Origin: an uncultured Ignavibacteriota bacterium
Lineage (GTDB): Bacteria; Bacteroidota; Ignavibacteria; Tepidaquicellales; Tepidaquicellaceae
Length of the DNA: 7,678 bases
Direction of reading: 5' to 3'
Assembly: GCA_937959065.1 (NCBI GenBank)
Contig: CALGOI010000186.1
Coordinates: 1 to 7,678 of the forward strand
Part shown: piece by piece, positions 1-6,570 of the stretch
Position numbering within the stretch: the first letter of the stretch is position 1
Layout of the letters: every line of letters starts with the position of its first letter
Notes under the pieces: model-generated
Databases searched by the model: none
Seen by the model: only the letters and a program-made list of their open reading frames with translations
What the model was told of the DNA's origin: nothing
Position numbers and translations under genes: made by a program

Positions 1-84
1 ATGTTTACATTTTACATAGTTTGGATCGCATTTCTTGCAATTGGTATCGGACAGGAAATTAAGAAGAAACCAACAAATGCCTGA
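1..84 (+). CDS. C-terminal end of a membrane-anchored protein (cut by window edge)
   Basis: The first 27 codons are open in frame 1 and end in TGA at 82-84. They encode one hydrophobic stretch (FYIVWIAFLAIGIG) followed by a short lysine-rich tail (QEIKKKPTNA), which looks like a final transmembrane helix with a cytoplasmic end. An ATG lies at position 1, but the window begins there, so I cannot tell whether it is the start or an internal methionine; I treat the gene as truncated. The stop overlaps the next start by one base (TGATG at 82-86), so the two genes are very likely co-transcribed and translationally coupled. The function cannot be told from this fragment. A chance open stretch is possible, but the tight TGATG junction argues for a real gene. 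Confidence 0.5.
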   Translation: MFTFYIVWIAFLAIGIGQEIKKKPTNA

Positions 85-959
85 TGATCTGGCTCGGTGA
101 GAAGCGGGGATACCTGCCGGACTGGATTACCCAGCTATGGGTAAAACTCACCGGGAAGAAGGTGAAATTCAAAGATTATGAATGGATACTGGGACCCACA
201 GGCGGCCCGCGTGTTATTGCCGATGAATTTATTTACCGCATATCCAAAGACCTTTCATTAGATGTAGTCCGCGGTGAACCCGAACGCGGTCTCGTTGAAG
301 ATTTCAAAGATTATAATTTATCTGAAGAAGATTTCCAACGGCTGGACCCGGAAGTAATACGGTTCTATGCTGAAACATCGTCCTATGATTTTGAGATTTG
401 GTCAAAGTTGTGTAAATTCTGGGAGCCCGGTGGAAGGCTTCTCGCATCAATTTTCAGCAAGAGATTAAAACAATTATATGTACCACTGGTCCCTCTCGTT
501 ACTGCATTCGGTCTGGACAGTGAAGTGATAAAACTCAATCAACCTCAAACAGGCGAAACGATTTATACAGTTTGGTTCAGAAAGCTCGTTAGAACAGGTG
601 AGATCATTTACTCCGGTACATACGGACTTTGCCAGCCCCCGAATGAACCAACCGCCTGTTTAAAAGTAATATTTCCCTTACCTAACGGAAGTGCCACAGT
701 AATCCTCAAACCGAAAGTAAATGATGACGGCTCGTTTACACTCTTGTCTCAGGGTATGAAGATAGGGGACGCGGGATTTTATTTTTTACTGAAAAAAGAT
801 AATGAAACAGGATGGCTGAGGTATGTGAAAGCTATGCACGAATCACTGCACGTATATACTGACAAAAAGGGTGTGCTGCGAACAGATCACATACTTAATA
901 TGTGGGGAAGCAAGTTCCTGCACCTTCACTACAAAATGCTAAGAAAAGGCGGAACCTAA
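84..959 (+). CDS. Conserved-looking hypothetical protein, 291 aa, likely soluble
   Basis: I do not recognise a named domain. The start is the ATG within TGATG, coupled to the upstream reading frame; no Shine-Dalgarno is visible. There is no signal peptide or clear transmembrane helix. The N-terminal part (about 30-70) contains WILGPTGGPRVIADEF. The middle (88-137) has aromatic and charged runs such as 'RFYAETSSYDFEIWS' and 'FSKRLKQLYVPL'. The C-terminal half alternates short hydrophobic strands with turns (190-240: 'KVIFPLPNGSATVILKP', 'GDAGFYFLL'), suggesting a mostly beta domain. It ends with a His-rich part (H252, H256, H269, H280, H282), which could bind metal, though that is inference only. 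Coupling to a membrane-anchored neighbour suggests the two work together. The gene runs 4 bases into the convergent DUF4870 gene, leaving no room for a terminator between them. Confidence 0.8.
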   Translation: MIWLGEKRGYLPDWITQLWVKLTGKKVKFKDYEWILGPTGGPRVIADEFIYRISKDLSLDVVRGEPERGLVEDFKDYNLSEEDFQRLDPEVIRFYAETSSYDFEIWSKLCKFWEPGGRLLASIFSKRLKQLYVPLVPLVTAFGLDSEVIKLNQPQTGETIYTVWFRKLVRTGEIIYSGTYGLCQPPNEPTACLKVIFPLPNGSATVILKPKVNDDGSFTLLSQGMKIGDAGFYFLLKKDNETGWLRYVKAMHESLHVYTDKKGVLRTDHILNMWGSKFLHLHYKMLRKGGT

Positions 960-1414
960 GCCCCGCCGTAAACTTTTTCATAAACCTTCTTACCGATGAT
1001 CGGATACATGACCAGTTCTCCCTGGTAAGATTTAATCCCCATATATATCCCGTATCCTATTGCTCCGAATATTAACGCGAATAATGCTCCGTAAAATAAG
1101 ATTGCGAATATCATCATTATTACTGAGAACCCCGCTGCTGCACCGCCGTTATCAAGCGCCGTAAGTGAAGCGCCCATTCCGGTAGCTATAGCAACAATCA
1201 TTACTATGATTACTAAAACCATTATCAAAACAAAGTATGCTATATGGAAAAAGATTGCCTGCAGTGAGTGAAATCTCACATACTTGGACTGGTCTTTTTT
1301 TACAGCCCAGAATATAATAGGTAGAATGATACCTCCTAAGAAAATCGAAAAATGTGATAACATCGAGAATAATAATTCGTCACTCGATGGATATGGATTA
1401 GCTTTTTCTGCCAT
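956..1414 (-). CDS. DUF4870 domain membrane protein
   Basis: The 152-residue protein matches the DUF4870 (Tic20-like) pattern: a polar N-terminus, the start of helix 1 as 'MLSHFSIFLGGIILP' (18-32), then the family hallmark 'WAVKKDQSKYVRFHSLQAIFF' region (36-56), in which a charged loop precedes 'RFHSLQA'. Hydrophobic segments lie at about 19-37, 52-79 and 95-125, so three or four inner-membrane helices are likely. The biochemical role of the family is not established. It starts at ATG 1412-1414, only 9 bases after the stop of the dienelactone-hydrolase-like gene, so it is probably the last gene of a minus-strand operon. A glycine/alanine-rich loop (80-95) separates the helices. Its stop overlaps the stop of the opposing gene by 4 bases. 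The family assignment is confident; the role is unknown. Confidence 0.88.
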   Translation of the reverse strand: MAEKANPYPSSDELLFSMLSHFSIFLGGIILPIIFWAVKKDQSKYVRFHSLQAIFFHIAYFVLIMVLVIIVMIVAIATGMGASLTALDNGGAAAGFSVIMMIFAILFYGALFALIFGAIGYGIYMGIKSYQGELVMYPIIGKKVYEKVYGGA

Positions 1415-1423
1415 TTATTTAAA

Positions 1424-2269
1424 TTAGTTTGTTAAATACTCTTTAAAAAACGCTACCGTCTTACTCATTGCGTCCGCAGTAGCTGTCTTATCGTGTTTAG
1501 GGTTGCTTGGATTCGCGAACCCGTGTCCCGCGTCGTACATATATACAGTCAATTGTTTCCCGGCTTTTGCCATGTTTTCTTCGAACTGCTTAACTACTTC
1601 CGGCGTAATATGACCGTCCTGCTCGGCAAAGATACCCAGCACAGGGCAGTCAAGTGTTTTTAACTTTTCAACGTCATCCGACGGCATACCGTAATATATC
1701 ACACATGCGTCAGCCTGCACACCGGCGATCAATGCCGCATTCAAAGACCAGCCGCCTCCGAAGCACCATCCGATCGTTCCGATCTTCGCGTTATCACCGC
1801 AATAATCGATCGCGCCTTCTACAATGTTTACTGCCCGTGTCTGATCTACACTTTGCATGTACTTTGAAGCATCCTCCCGGTTATCTGCCACTTTGCCGTC
1901 ATAGAGATCGACAGCAAGTATGTTTGCCCCGGTTTCATAATGGAGTTTATCGGATTCTTCCTTTATATAATCATTCAGACCATACCACTCGTGAAATACC
2001 AGTATCCAGTTATTGTAAATTGTATTACCTTGATGTGTAACCATATATCCGTTTGCTGTCTTACCGTCCGATGTTTTGAAGGTTATCATTTCACCTATCA
2101 TATCAGAATAATCGAACGGAGTCGGGTCCGGGTGTTTCAATCGAAAATCTTCGTCTTTGCCAAGATCTGAGAACTTCTGAGTAGCGCTCAGGTCACAGCA
2201 ATCGCTTTTAGATTGTGAAAAAACAGGTGATGACATCAAAATTATCACAAATAACAGTAATGTTTTCAT
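1424..2269 (-). CDS. Exported dienelactone hydrolase family protein (alpha/beta hydrolase)
   Basis: This 281-residue protein begins with a typical signal peptide (MKTLLLFVIILMSSPVFSQS, cleavage near residue 18-20), so it acts outside the inner membrane. The mature part is a dienelactone-hydrolase-type alpha/beta hydrolase. The nucleophile is a cysteine in 'GWCFGG' (C169), the acid is D218 in 'AEQDGH' and the base is H249 in 'DAGHGF'. 'HEWYG' (E94) occupies the place of the conserved 'QE-x-x-G' glutamate that activates the cysteine in this family. Members cleave dienelactones or other esters and lactones; the substrate here is unknown. I chose ATG 2267-2269: the frame is open up to a TTG at 2335, but that form would hide the signal peptide behind 22 extra residues and overlap the transporter gene. 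The paired cysteines C25 and C26 just after the signal sequence are unusual. It sits 49 bases after the transporter gene and 9 before the DUF4870 gene. Confidence 0.9.
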   Translation of the reverse strand: MKTLLLFVIILMSSPVFSQSKSDCCDLSATQKFSDLGKDEDFRLKHPDPTPFDYSDMIGEMITFKTSDGKTANGYMVTHQGNTIYNNWILVFHEWYGLNDYIKEESDKLHYETGANILAVDLYDGKVADNREDASKYMQSVDQTRAVNIVEGAIDYCGDNAKIGTIGWCFGGGWSLNAALIAGVQADACVIYYGMPSDDVEKLKTLDCPVLGIFAEQDGHITPEVVKQFEENMAKAGKQLTVYMYDAGHGFANPSNPKHDKTATADAMSKTVAFFKEYLTN

Positions 2270-2318
2270 TTTTAGTCCAATTTGATTAAATAAGTTCCAT
2301 ATTATTAATTTAATATAC

Positions 2319-3554
2319 TCATCCAAATAAGTCAATTATCTCATTTATAGAGACGTAAAGAAATACCGCCAGACTTACTATAAGGATAAAATTTATTAGT
2401 AAGTTATTCTTGAAATTACCCACCCAGGCTTTTTTATTATTCATCATTATCAATGTAACCGCAAGAAACGGCATGAACATAGACCCGACGATAGTATATA
2501 TTATTACCACCCAGCCCGGTTTATTAAATAACAGCAGTAATAACGGCGGGATTGCCAGATAGAATAAATAAATATTGTAATAAAAATTGCTTTTCTCTTT
2601 CGTTGGCTTGTAGTTCTTATCCTTGTTCTTGTTATACGTCGTAACAAAATCCGAGAATAGGTACGGCACTCCCTGCCAGACCCCAAGCAGTGAAGTAAAC
2701 ACCGCTCCCCAGAAACCTATCAGAAATGCCCATTTGCCTGCTGAACCCAGTACATTTTCGAGACGGGCTGCAATCTCCAGGATTATCTTACCGCCTTCGA
2801 GGAGGTTGGGCGTAACACCGCTTGCGATTATCATCACTGCAATTCCAAACAATCCCGTGAAAATATACGCTACGGAAAGGTCGATCTTCGATTTCTTAAA
2901 GTCATCCTTAGATGTCCACCCGCTTTCTTTTATCCAGTAGCTGTAACTTAGAAGCGTAACGCTTCCCCCGACACCGCCGAGCACACCGAGGAGGAACTTA
3001 CCGCTGCCTGTTGGCACAGATGGGATTAGATAACTCCACGAAAATTCTATCTCCGGCAGTACCACCGCAGCGCAGAAGATGAGCGTGCAAAACATAACCG
3101 CGATGAAGAACTTCATCAGCTTCTCGAACAAATTATATCTTCCCACAAAAACCAGTATCACACAAAATAGCGAGTGTATTACTCCCCAGACTTGTATCGA
3201 AAATTCCGGGAAGACTGCATTTGCTGCCAGACCGCACGCGGATATCAATGCTCCTGCTACGATGAATGACCATAATCCAAGATATATTATGAAATAGATC
3301 GAGAAGAAAGAGGGGAGTCTGGAAATCCAGCCCTCGAGTATTGTCGAGCCGGTAGCGAACTGCCAGCGCGCGATTCCCTCGTTAAGAGCGTATTTTAGTA
3401 CAGCCCCGAGAATGACAGCCCATAGCACCACAACACCATACTTGGCTCCTGCTACGGAAGCAGCGATCATATCACCTGCTCCGACACCTGTAGCGGCTAC
3501 GGCGAGCCCCGGACCTATGAATTTCAGCGAGTTAAAAAGGGAAGTTTTCTTCAA
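2319..3554 (-). CDS. NRAMP-family transporter lacking the canonical metal-binding motifs
   Basis: The 411-residue, 11-helix-like protein has the length and opening of NRAMP carriers: 'KFIGPGLAVAATG' (11-23) matches the helix-1 'GPG' entry. NRAMP proteins bind Mn2+ or Fe2+ through DPGN in helix 1 and MPH in helix 6. Here, counting from GPG, the DPGN position reads GAGD (25-28). The helix-6 region (about 188-210, 'GGVGGSVTLLSYSYWIKE') has no MPH. This is therefore a divergent subgroup, and transport of Mn/Fe should not be assumed; other ions or substrates are possible. The start is unusual: the only methionine near the N-terminus is M29, and there is no ATG anywhere in the 75 bases upstream, so TTG at 3554-3552 is the best start, without a visible Shine-Dalgarno. 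It is the first gene of the minus-strand operon and diverges from the gene at 3630. Confidence 0.85.
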   Translation of the reverse strand: MKKTSLFNSLKFIGPGLAVAATGVGAGDMIAASVAGAKYGVVVLWAVILGAVLKYALNEGIARWQFATGSTILEGWISRLPSFFSIYFIIYLGLWSFIVAGALISACGLAANAVFPEFSIQVWGVIHSLFCVILVFVGRYNLFEKLMKFFIAVMFCTLIFCAAVVLPEIEFSWSYLIPSVPTGSGKFLLGVLGGVGGSVTLLSYSYWIKESGWTSKDDFKKSKIDLSVAYIFTGLFGIAVMIIASGVTPNLLEGGKIILEIAARLENVLGSAGKWAFLIGFWGAVFTSLLGVWQGVPYLFSDFVTTYNKNKDKNYKPTKEKSNFYYNIYLFYLAIPPLLLLLFNKPGWVVIIYTIVGSMFMPFLAVTLIMMNNKKAWVGNFKNNLLINFILIVSLAVFLYVSINEIIDLFG

Positions 3555-3629
3555 TAATCGAAAGCTTTGTAAGAAACAATTTTCTTTTAAATTAGTTAAA
3601 ATTATAATTATTTTTAACTAACAAAGTTT
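3555..3629. promoter_or_regulatory. AT-rich divergent promoter region
   Basis: The 75 bases between two divergent genes are very AT-rich and must hold both promoters unless transcription enters from elsewhere. On the plus strand TATAAT occurs at 3603-3608 with a poor -35 (TTTTCT, 3580-3585). On the minus strand an overlapping TATAAT lies at 3606-3601. The minus strand also shows TTTG, 17 bases, then TAATTTTA, which is one base from the Bacteroidota TTTG/TAnnTTTG promoter pattern. In DNA this AT-rich such matches are weak evidence; the layout is the stronger argument. Confidence 0.4.
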
Positions 3630-4121
3630 ATGGAAAAGATAAAAACAGTAGTTTTATTAGCAGTTATGGCATTTCCAGCTGTACCTGCCTCTTCAGGTAC
3701 TTCGTATGGAGATTATTTCACGATACATATGAAAGTGCAGGAGATCGAGCGAAGCAAGGACAGCCATACCACAACCTACGAGATAAAGGTCATAGATACA
3801 GAAATGTCATTCTCACGTTCATATCACGGCGCTCATTTACCTAACAGCGGTGAAGAATTTGTTGTAGATCTATCTCAGGAAAGAGTCGATAATCTTATTA
3901 AAATGATCTTTGACCTTGGCTTGGCGCAAAGCGATACAGCGGTTAACGACAAGAATATCGTCGGAAATTACTTTACCTGTAATCTCGATATAAAGATCGG
4001 TAGTGAAAATTATTCAATCCTGATCGACGGCGCGGAAGATCATTTCGATAACGAAGGACTGGTTACTTCAGTCAAAAAACTATTTAAAGCATTAAAACTA
4101 TATGCCGGTAACAGCAAGTAG
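3630..4121 (+). CDS. Small exported protein of unknown function
   Basis: The protein has 163 residues with an N-terminal signal peptide (a charged MEKIK, then VVLLAVMAFPAVPASSG, probable cleavage around 20-23), so it is likely periplasmic or surface exposed. The mature part is rich in beta-type strands: 'DYFTIHMKVQEIE' (28-40), 'TYEIKVIDTEM' (49-59), 'FTCNLDIKIGSENYSILIDG' (115-134). It ends in an amphipathic helix 'LVTSVKKLFKALKLYAG' (144-160). I do not recognise a family. The sequence has no visible catalytic motif and a single cysteine (C117). The ATG start has no Shine-Dalgarno. Its last 20 bases overlap the start of the esterase gene, so the two are very likely in one transcription unit, and the small protein may assist or accompany the secreted enzyme; that is inference. 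Confidence 0.75.
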   Translation: MEKIKTVVLLAVMAFPAVPASSGTSYGDYFTIHMKVQEIERSKDSHTTTYEIKVIDTEMSFSRSYHGAHLPNSGEEFVVDLSQERVDNLIKMIFDLGLAQSDTAVNDKNIVGNYFTCNLDIKIGSENYSILIDGAEDHFDNEGLVTSVKKLFKALKLYAGNSK

Positions 4122-5013
4122 GTTGATTGTCTTATTCCTGTTTTTATTCAGCACGGGTCTGTACTCGGTTCCGCAGGGGACGGTAAAGGGCTCGATAAAG
4201 ATTGACGGGAAGAAACGAACCTACCTCGTGCACCTTCCAAAGGGATATTACCTCAGTAATGACGAAATGCCCCTGCTAATCTCAATACACGGACGGCTGG
4301 GTACGGGCAAGCAGATGATGGAATCGTCAGGTTTTAATGACATTGCCGACCGGGAGAAGTTTATCGTGGTGTACCCTGACGGACTGGACCGCAGCTGGGC
4401 TGACGGCAGGGGGGAGACACCTTCTGATAAGAACGGGATCAATGACGTGAAATTCATCTCGGAACTCATAGACGCTCTGGCTGATAAGTACCGCGTGGAT
4501 ACTTCCCGGGTTTATGCGATGGGTCATTCAAACGGCGGTGCGATGACTAACCGTCTGGGGTTTGATATCTCCACCAGGCTTGCCGGGATAGCTCCTGTCG
4601 GTGCGAACGTATCGGCGGAAATGGTAAAGAACTTCACCTCGGAAAAACATATCCCTGTGTTATTTATTAACGGGACTGAAGACGAGTTTATACCCTTCGA
4701 TGGCGGTCCCGGTAAATACACGGAGTACCCATACCCTCCTGTGACGGATATATTTAATAAGTGGGTTGAATTCAACGGGTGCAGTAACATAACAACAGAC
4801 ACAGTCGATAATAAAGACGACGGAACAAAGGCAGTTCACATCACATATACCGGCTGCAGGTACGCGCCTGTGAAGATGATAAAGATCATCGGCGGGGGAC
4901 ACTCATACCCCGGCGGCACATCACAGCTTCCCCAATGGATCCTCGGCAGATACACAGAAGAGGTAAACGCCTCAGAAGAGATCTGGAGATTTTTTGCGGG
5001 GAACTCAAAATAA
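4102..5013 (+). CDS. Secreted CE1 / PHB-depolymerase-like esterase (LpqC-type)
   Basis: This 303-residue protein has a signal peptide (SRLIVLFLFLFSTGLYS, cleavage near 22) followed by an alpha/beta-hydrolase of the polyhydroxybutyrate depolymerase / feruloyl esterase group. Conserved landmarks in order are 'RTYLVHLPKGY' (39-49), the oxyanion-region 'SIHGRLGTG' (61-69), 'FIVVYPDGLDRSWADGRG' (87-104), the nucleophile elbow 'GHSNGG' (S143), the acid in 'NGTEDEFIPFDGG' (D194) and the base in 'GGGHSYPGG' (H267). C227 and C252 are placed to form a disulfide, as in secreted relatives. It should hydrolyse ester bonds in extracellular polyesters or plant-wall phenolic esters; the substrate cannot be fixed from sequence. 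The ATG at 4102 lies inside the preceding gene (20-base overlap) and gives a complete signal peptide. The gene is clearly GC-richer than the propeller gene to its right. Confidence 0.92.
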   Translation: MPVTASRLIVLFLFLFSTGLYSVPQGTVKGSIKIDGKKRTYLVHLPKGYYLSNDEMPLLISIHGRLGTGKQMMESSGFNDIADREKFIVVYPDGLDRSWADGRGETPSDKNGINDVKFISELIDALADKYRVDTSRVYAMGHSNGGAMTNRLGFDISTRLAGIAPVGANVSAEMVKNFTSEKHIPVLFINGTEDEFIPFDGGPGKYTEYPYPPVTDIFNKWVEFNGCSNITTDTVDNKDDGTKAVHITYTGCRYAPVKMIKIIGGGHSYPGGTSQLPQWILGRYTEEVNASEEIWRFFAGNSK

Positions 5014-5023
5014 CCCTCCTTAA

Positions 5024-5043
5024 ATTACTATTTACGAAGTAAT
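5024..5043 (+). terminator. Weak hairpin after the esterase gene
   Basis: ATTACT (5024-5029) and AGTAAT (5038-5043) form a 6-bp stem with an 8-base loop, 10 bases after the esterase stop. The stem is mostly A-T and no clear U-run follows, so it would be a poor intrinsic terminator. Its position is the main reason to list it. Confidence 0.2.
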
Positions 5044-5120
5044 ATTTCAGTTAAAATATTTTGAATATTAGACTATTTGTTAAATTTTTCTTAAAAAATT
5101 ATTAACTTAATTATTATCCA

Positions 5121-5149
5121 TTGACATTGATTATCATAAAAATTATAAT
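5121..5149 (+). promoter_or_regulatory. Perfect sigma70-type promoter for the propeller gene
   Basis: TTGACA at 5121-5126 and TATAAT at 5144-5149 are separated by exactly 17 bases, matching the housekeeping sigma70 consensus in all 12 positions. Transcription would begin near 5156, giving a leader of about 36 bases before the ATG at 5192. It is far better than any promoter-like site elsewhere in the window, which suggests strong expression unless a repressor acts on it. Confidence 0.75.
5123..5141 (+). promoter_or_regulatory. Fur-box-like dyad inside the promoter spacer (tentative)
   Basis: The 19 bases starting at 5123 match the classical Fur box in 13 of 19 positions by hand count, including the central dyad TGAT-T-ATCA (5128-5136). 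It lies between the -35 and -10, where a repressor would block polymerase. A second dyad, TATCAT (5132-5137) and ATGATA (5151-5156), brackets the -10. The AT-rich background makes chance matches plausible, so this is only a candidate operator. Confidence 0.25.
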
Positions 5150-5191
5150 AATGATACATCCCACGATCAGGCAGAAATAATAAAAAAAGAA

Positions 5192-6430
5192 ATGAAAATA
5201 ATACTCACATTACTCATTATGTTTCTTTTTCCATTTAGTACAAATGCTCAATGGGTGTTCCAAAATACCGGGGTAAGCGTCCCTCTTTGGGATATAGAGT
5301 TTATAAATGAAAACACAGGATGGGTCAGCGGAGAACAGGGTGTAATTCTTAAAACTACTAATGGCGGTGACGTATGGCAGCAGCAAAATTCGGGAATTAA
5401 CAATAAAGTCCTATATGGAATTCATCCGGTAAATGACAGTGTAGTATATTGTGTTGGATTTTTTGAAACCATTTTAAAGACAACAAACGGGGGTGATAAT
5501 TGGATAGCAATTGAAAACGGTCCTGTTGGACAGGGAGATAGCTACTATTCAGTTTATTTTCTAAATGAGACCACCGGATGGATTGGTTCAAATTCCTTAG
5601 CAACTAAAAAAACAACTGATGGAGGAGCTTCTTTCACTGATCAATTCACATTTACAATTCCCAGAGATTTATACTTTAAGGATGAAATAAATGGAGCTGG
5701 TTGTGGATGGGCGGCAACGATTGGAACAACAACAAATGGGGGAAATAATTGGAATGTTGAACAATATTGTACATCGGGTTTAGGATGTGAAGACTTTTAT
5801 AGATTTTCATTCGTAAATAATTTTACAGGGTTTGTTGTGGGAAGAAGTGGAACTACATTAAAAACAACTGATTTTGGTTTTACCTGGGACAGTGTTGGTT
5901 TTGTAGAGGGTAATGCAGAATCTATGATCTGTTCGCGATTTAAAAGCGACTCAATTGGATGGGCAGGGGGGACTTCTTTTCTTTTTAAATCAACCAATGG
6001 AGGTGTAAGCTGGAATAGGGAAACTCCAACCGCCGGTTACTTTACAAGTATTTACGCAATTAATGATAGTATAGTCTGGGCTTGCGGTAATCCGGGTAGA
6101 ATATGGCATACTAAAACAGGCGGCGATACTACTGTTAATATTGTTCAGATAAGTAATGAAGTTCCGATTGCATTAGAATTAAAACAAAATTACCCTAATC
6201 CTTTTAATCCTACTACTATTATTGAATATAGTTTAAATAATTCTGGACTTGTTAGACTAAATATCTTTAATATATCGGGTCAGCATGTTATGACATTAGT
6301 TAATCAAATACAAAGCCCCGGATTATACAGATATACTTTCAATGCTACAAATTTTCCAAGTGGAATTTATTTTTATAAAATTGAATTAAATGGAAATTCA
6401 GATTCAAAAAAAATGATATTGCTTAAGTAG
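5192..6430 (+). CDS. Secreted Ycf48/BNR-type beta-propeller with T9SS C-terminal sorting domain
   Basis: The 412-residue protein has a signal peptide (MKIILTLLIMFLFPFSTNAQ, cleavage after about 20). It then has Asp-box/BNR motifs at regular intervals of about 39-45 residues: TTNGGDVW (55-62), TTNGGDNW (97-104), TTDGGASF (141-148), TTNGGNNW (180-187), TTDFGFTW (225-232) and STNGGVSW (267-274). A degenerate seventh, 'TKTGGD', follows at 307-312. This fits a seven-bladed propeller of the Ycf48-like kind. Each blade also carries a 'TGW'- or 'GWAGG'-type strand. The C-terminus (about 327-412) is a type A T9SS sorting domain: 'NYPNPFNPTT' (333-342), 'IFNISGQHV' (358-366), 'GLYRYTFNA' (377-385), 'SGIYFYKIEL' (390-399) and a final 'KKMILLK'. 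The protein should cross the outer membrane by the T9SS and be anchored or released at the surface. The ligand is unknown. The gene is AT-rich relative to its left neighbour and has its own promoter. Confidence 0.93.
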   Translation: MKIILTLLIMFLFPFSTNAQWVFQNTGVSVPLWDIEFINENTGWVSGEQGVILKTTNGGDVWQQQNSGINNKVLYGIHPVNDSVVYCVGFFETILKTTNGGDNWIAIENGPVGQGDSYYSVYFLNETTGWIGSNSLATKKTTDGGASFTDQFTFTIPRDLYFKDEINGAGCGWAATIGTTTNGGNNWNVEQYCTSGLGCEDFYRFSFVNNFTGFVVGRSGTTLKTTDFGFTWDSVGFVEGNAESMICSRFKSDSIGWAGGTSFLFKSTNGGVSWNRETPTAGYFTSIYAINDSIVWACGNPGRIWHTKTGGDTTVNIVQISNEVPIALELKQNYPNPFNPTTIIEYSLNNSGLVRLNIFNISGQHVMTLVNQIQSPGLYRYTFNATNFPSGIYFYKIELNGNSDSKKMILLK

Positions 6431-6435
6431 ATTTA

Positions 6436-6514
6436 AAAATAGGGACAAACCCTCGCAAGTAAATTTTAAACGCGCCAACGTTATAAATCCTACAGGAGAA
6501 GTCTGCCCTATTTT
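6436..6514. repeat. 79-base segment bounded by a 9-bp inverted repeat
   Basis: AAAATAGGG (6436-6444) is the exact reverse complement of CCCTATTTT (6506-6514). The 61 bases between contain no reading frame. The left arm can also fold locally: AGGG (6441-6444) with CCCT (6450-6453) around a 5-base loop. CCCTCG occurs both here (6450-6455) and at the foot of the REP-like hairpin (6521-6526). It could be a miniature element, a decayed REP unit or the structured 3' end of the propeller transcript; the sequence does not decide. Confidence 0.4.
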
Positions 6515-6524
6515 CCAACACCCT

Positions 6525-6550
6525 CGTTCCCAAATTCCGATTTGGGAACG
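6525..6550. repeat. REP-like perfect hairpin next to the RAYT transposase
   Basis: CGTTCCCAAAT (6525-6535) pairs perfectly with ATTTGGGAACG (6540-6550) around the 4-base loop TCCG, an 11-bp stem. It sits 20 bases past the stop of the transposase gene. Palindromes of this size beside a REP-associated HUH transposase are the typical substrate of that enzyme, which binds and cuts at the hairpin foot. No U-run follows on either strand, so it is not a classic terminator, although it could protect the transposase mRNA 3' end. Confidence 0.7.
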
Positions 6551-6570
6551 CAATACATAATTTATCCAAT

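Noticed and set aside
1654..2040. Plus-strand open frame of 128 codons inside the hydrolase gene
   Set aside because: It is antisense to a gene with a full catalytic triad, and its product is rich in Arg, His and Ser as expected for a shadow frame.
2270..2335. Longer form of the dienelactone hydrolase starting at TTG 2335
   Set aside because: It adds 22 residues before a clear signal peptide, uses TTG and overlaps the upstream gene; ATG 2269 gives a standard exported protein.
4104..5013. Both the small exported protein and the esterase end in AGNSK
   Set aside because: The codons differ and the preceding residues are unrelated; five residues are too few to argue for duplication or a shared sorting tag.
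5192..6430. Repeated TTNGG codons in the propeller gene as a possible DNA repeat array
   Set aside because: The repeats are in-frame protein motifs spaced about 120-135 bases apart with diverged DNA; they reflect propeller blades. No CRISPR-like spacing exists anywhere in the window.
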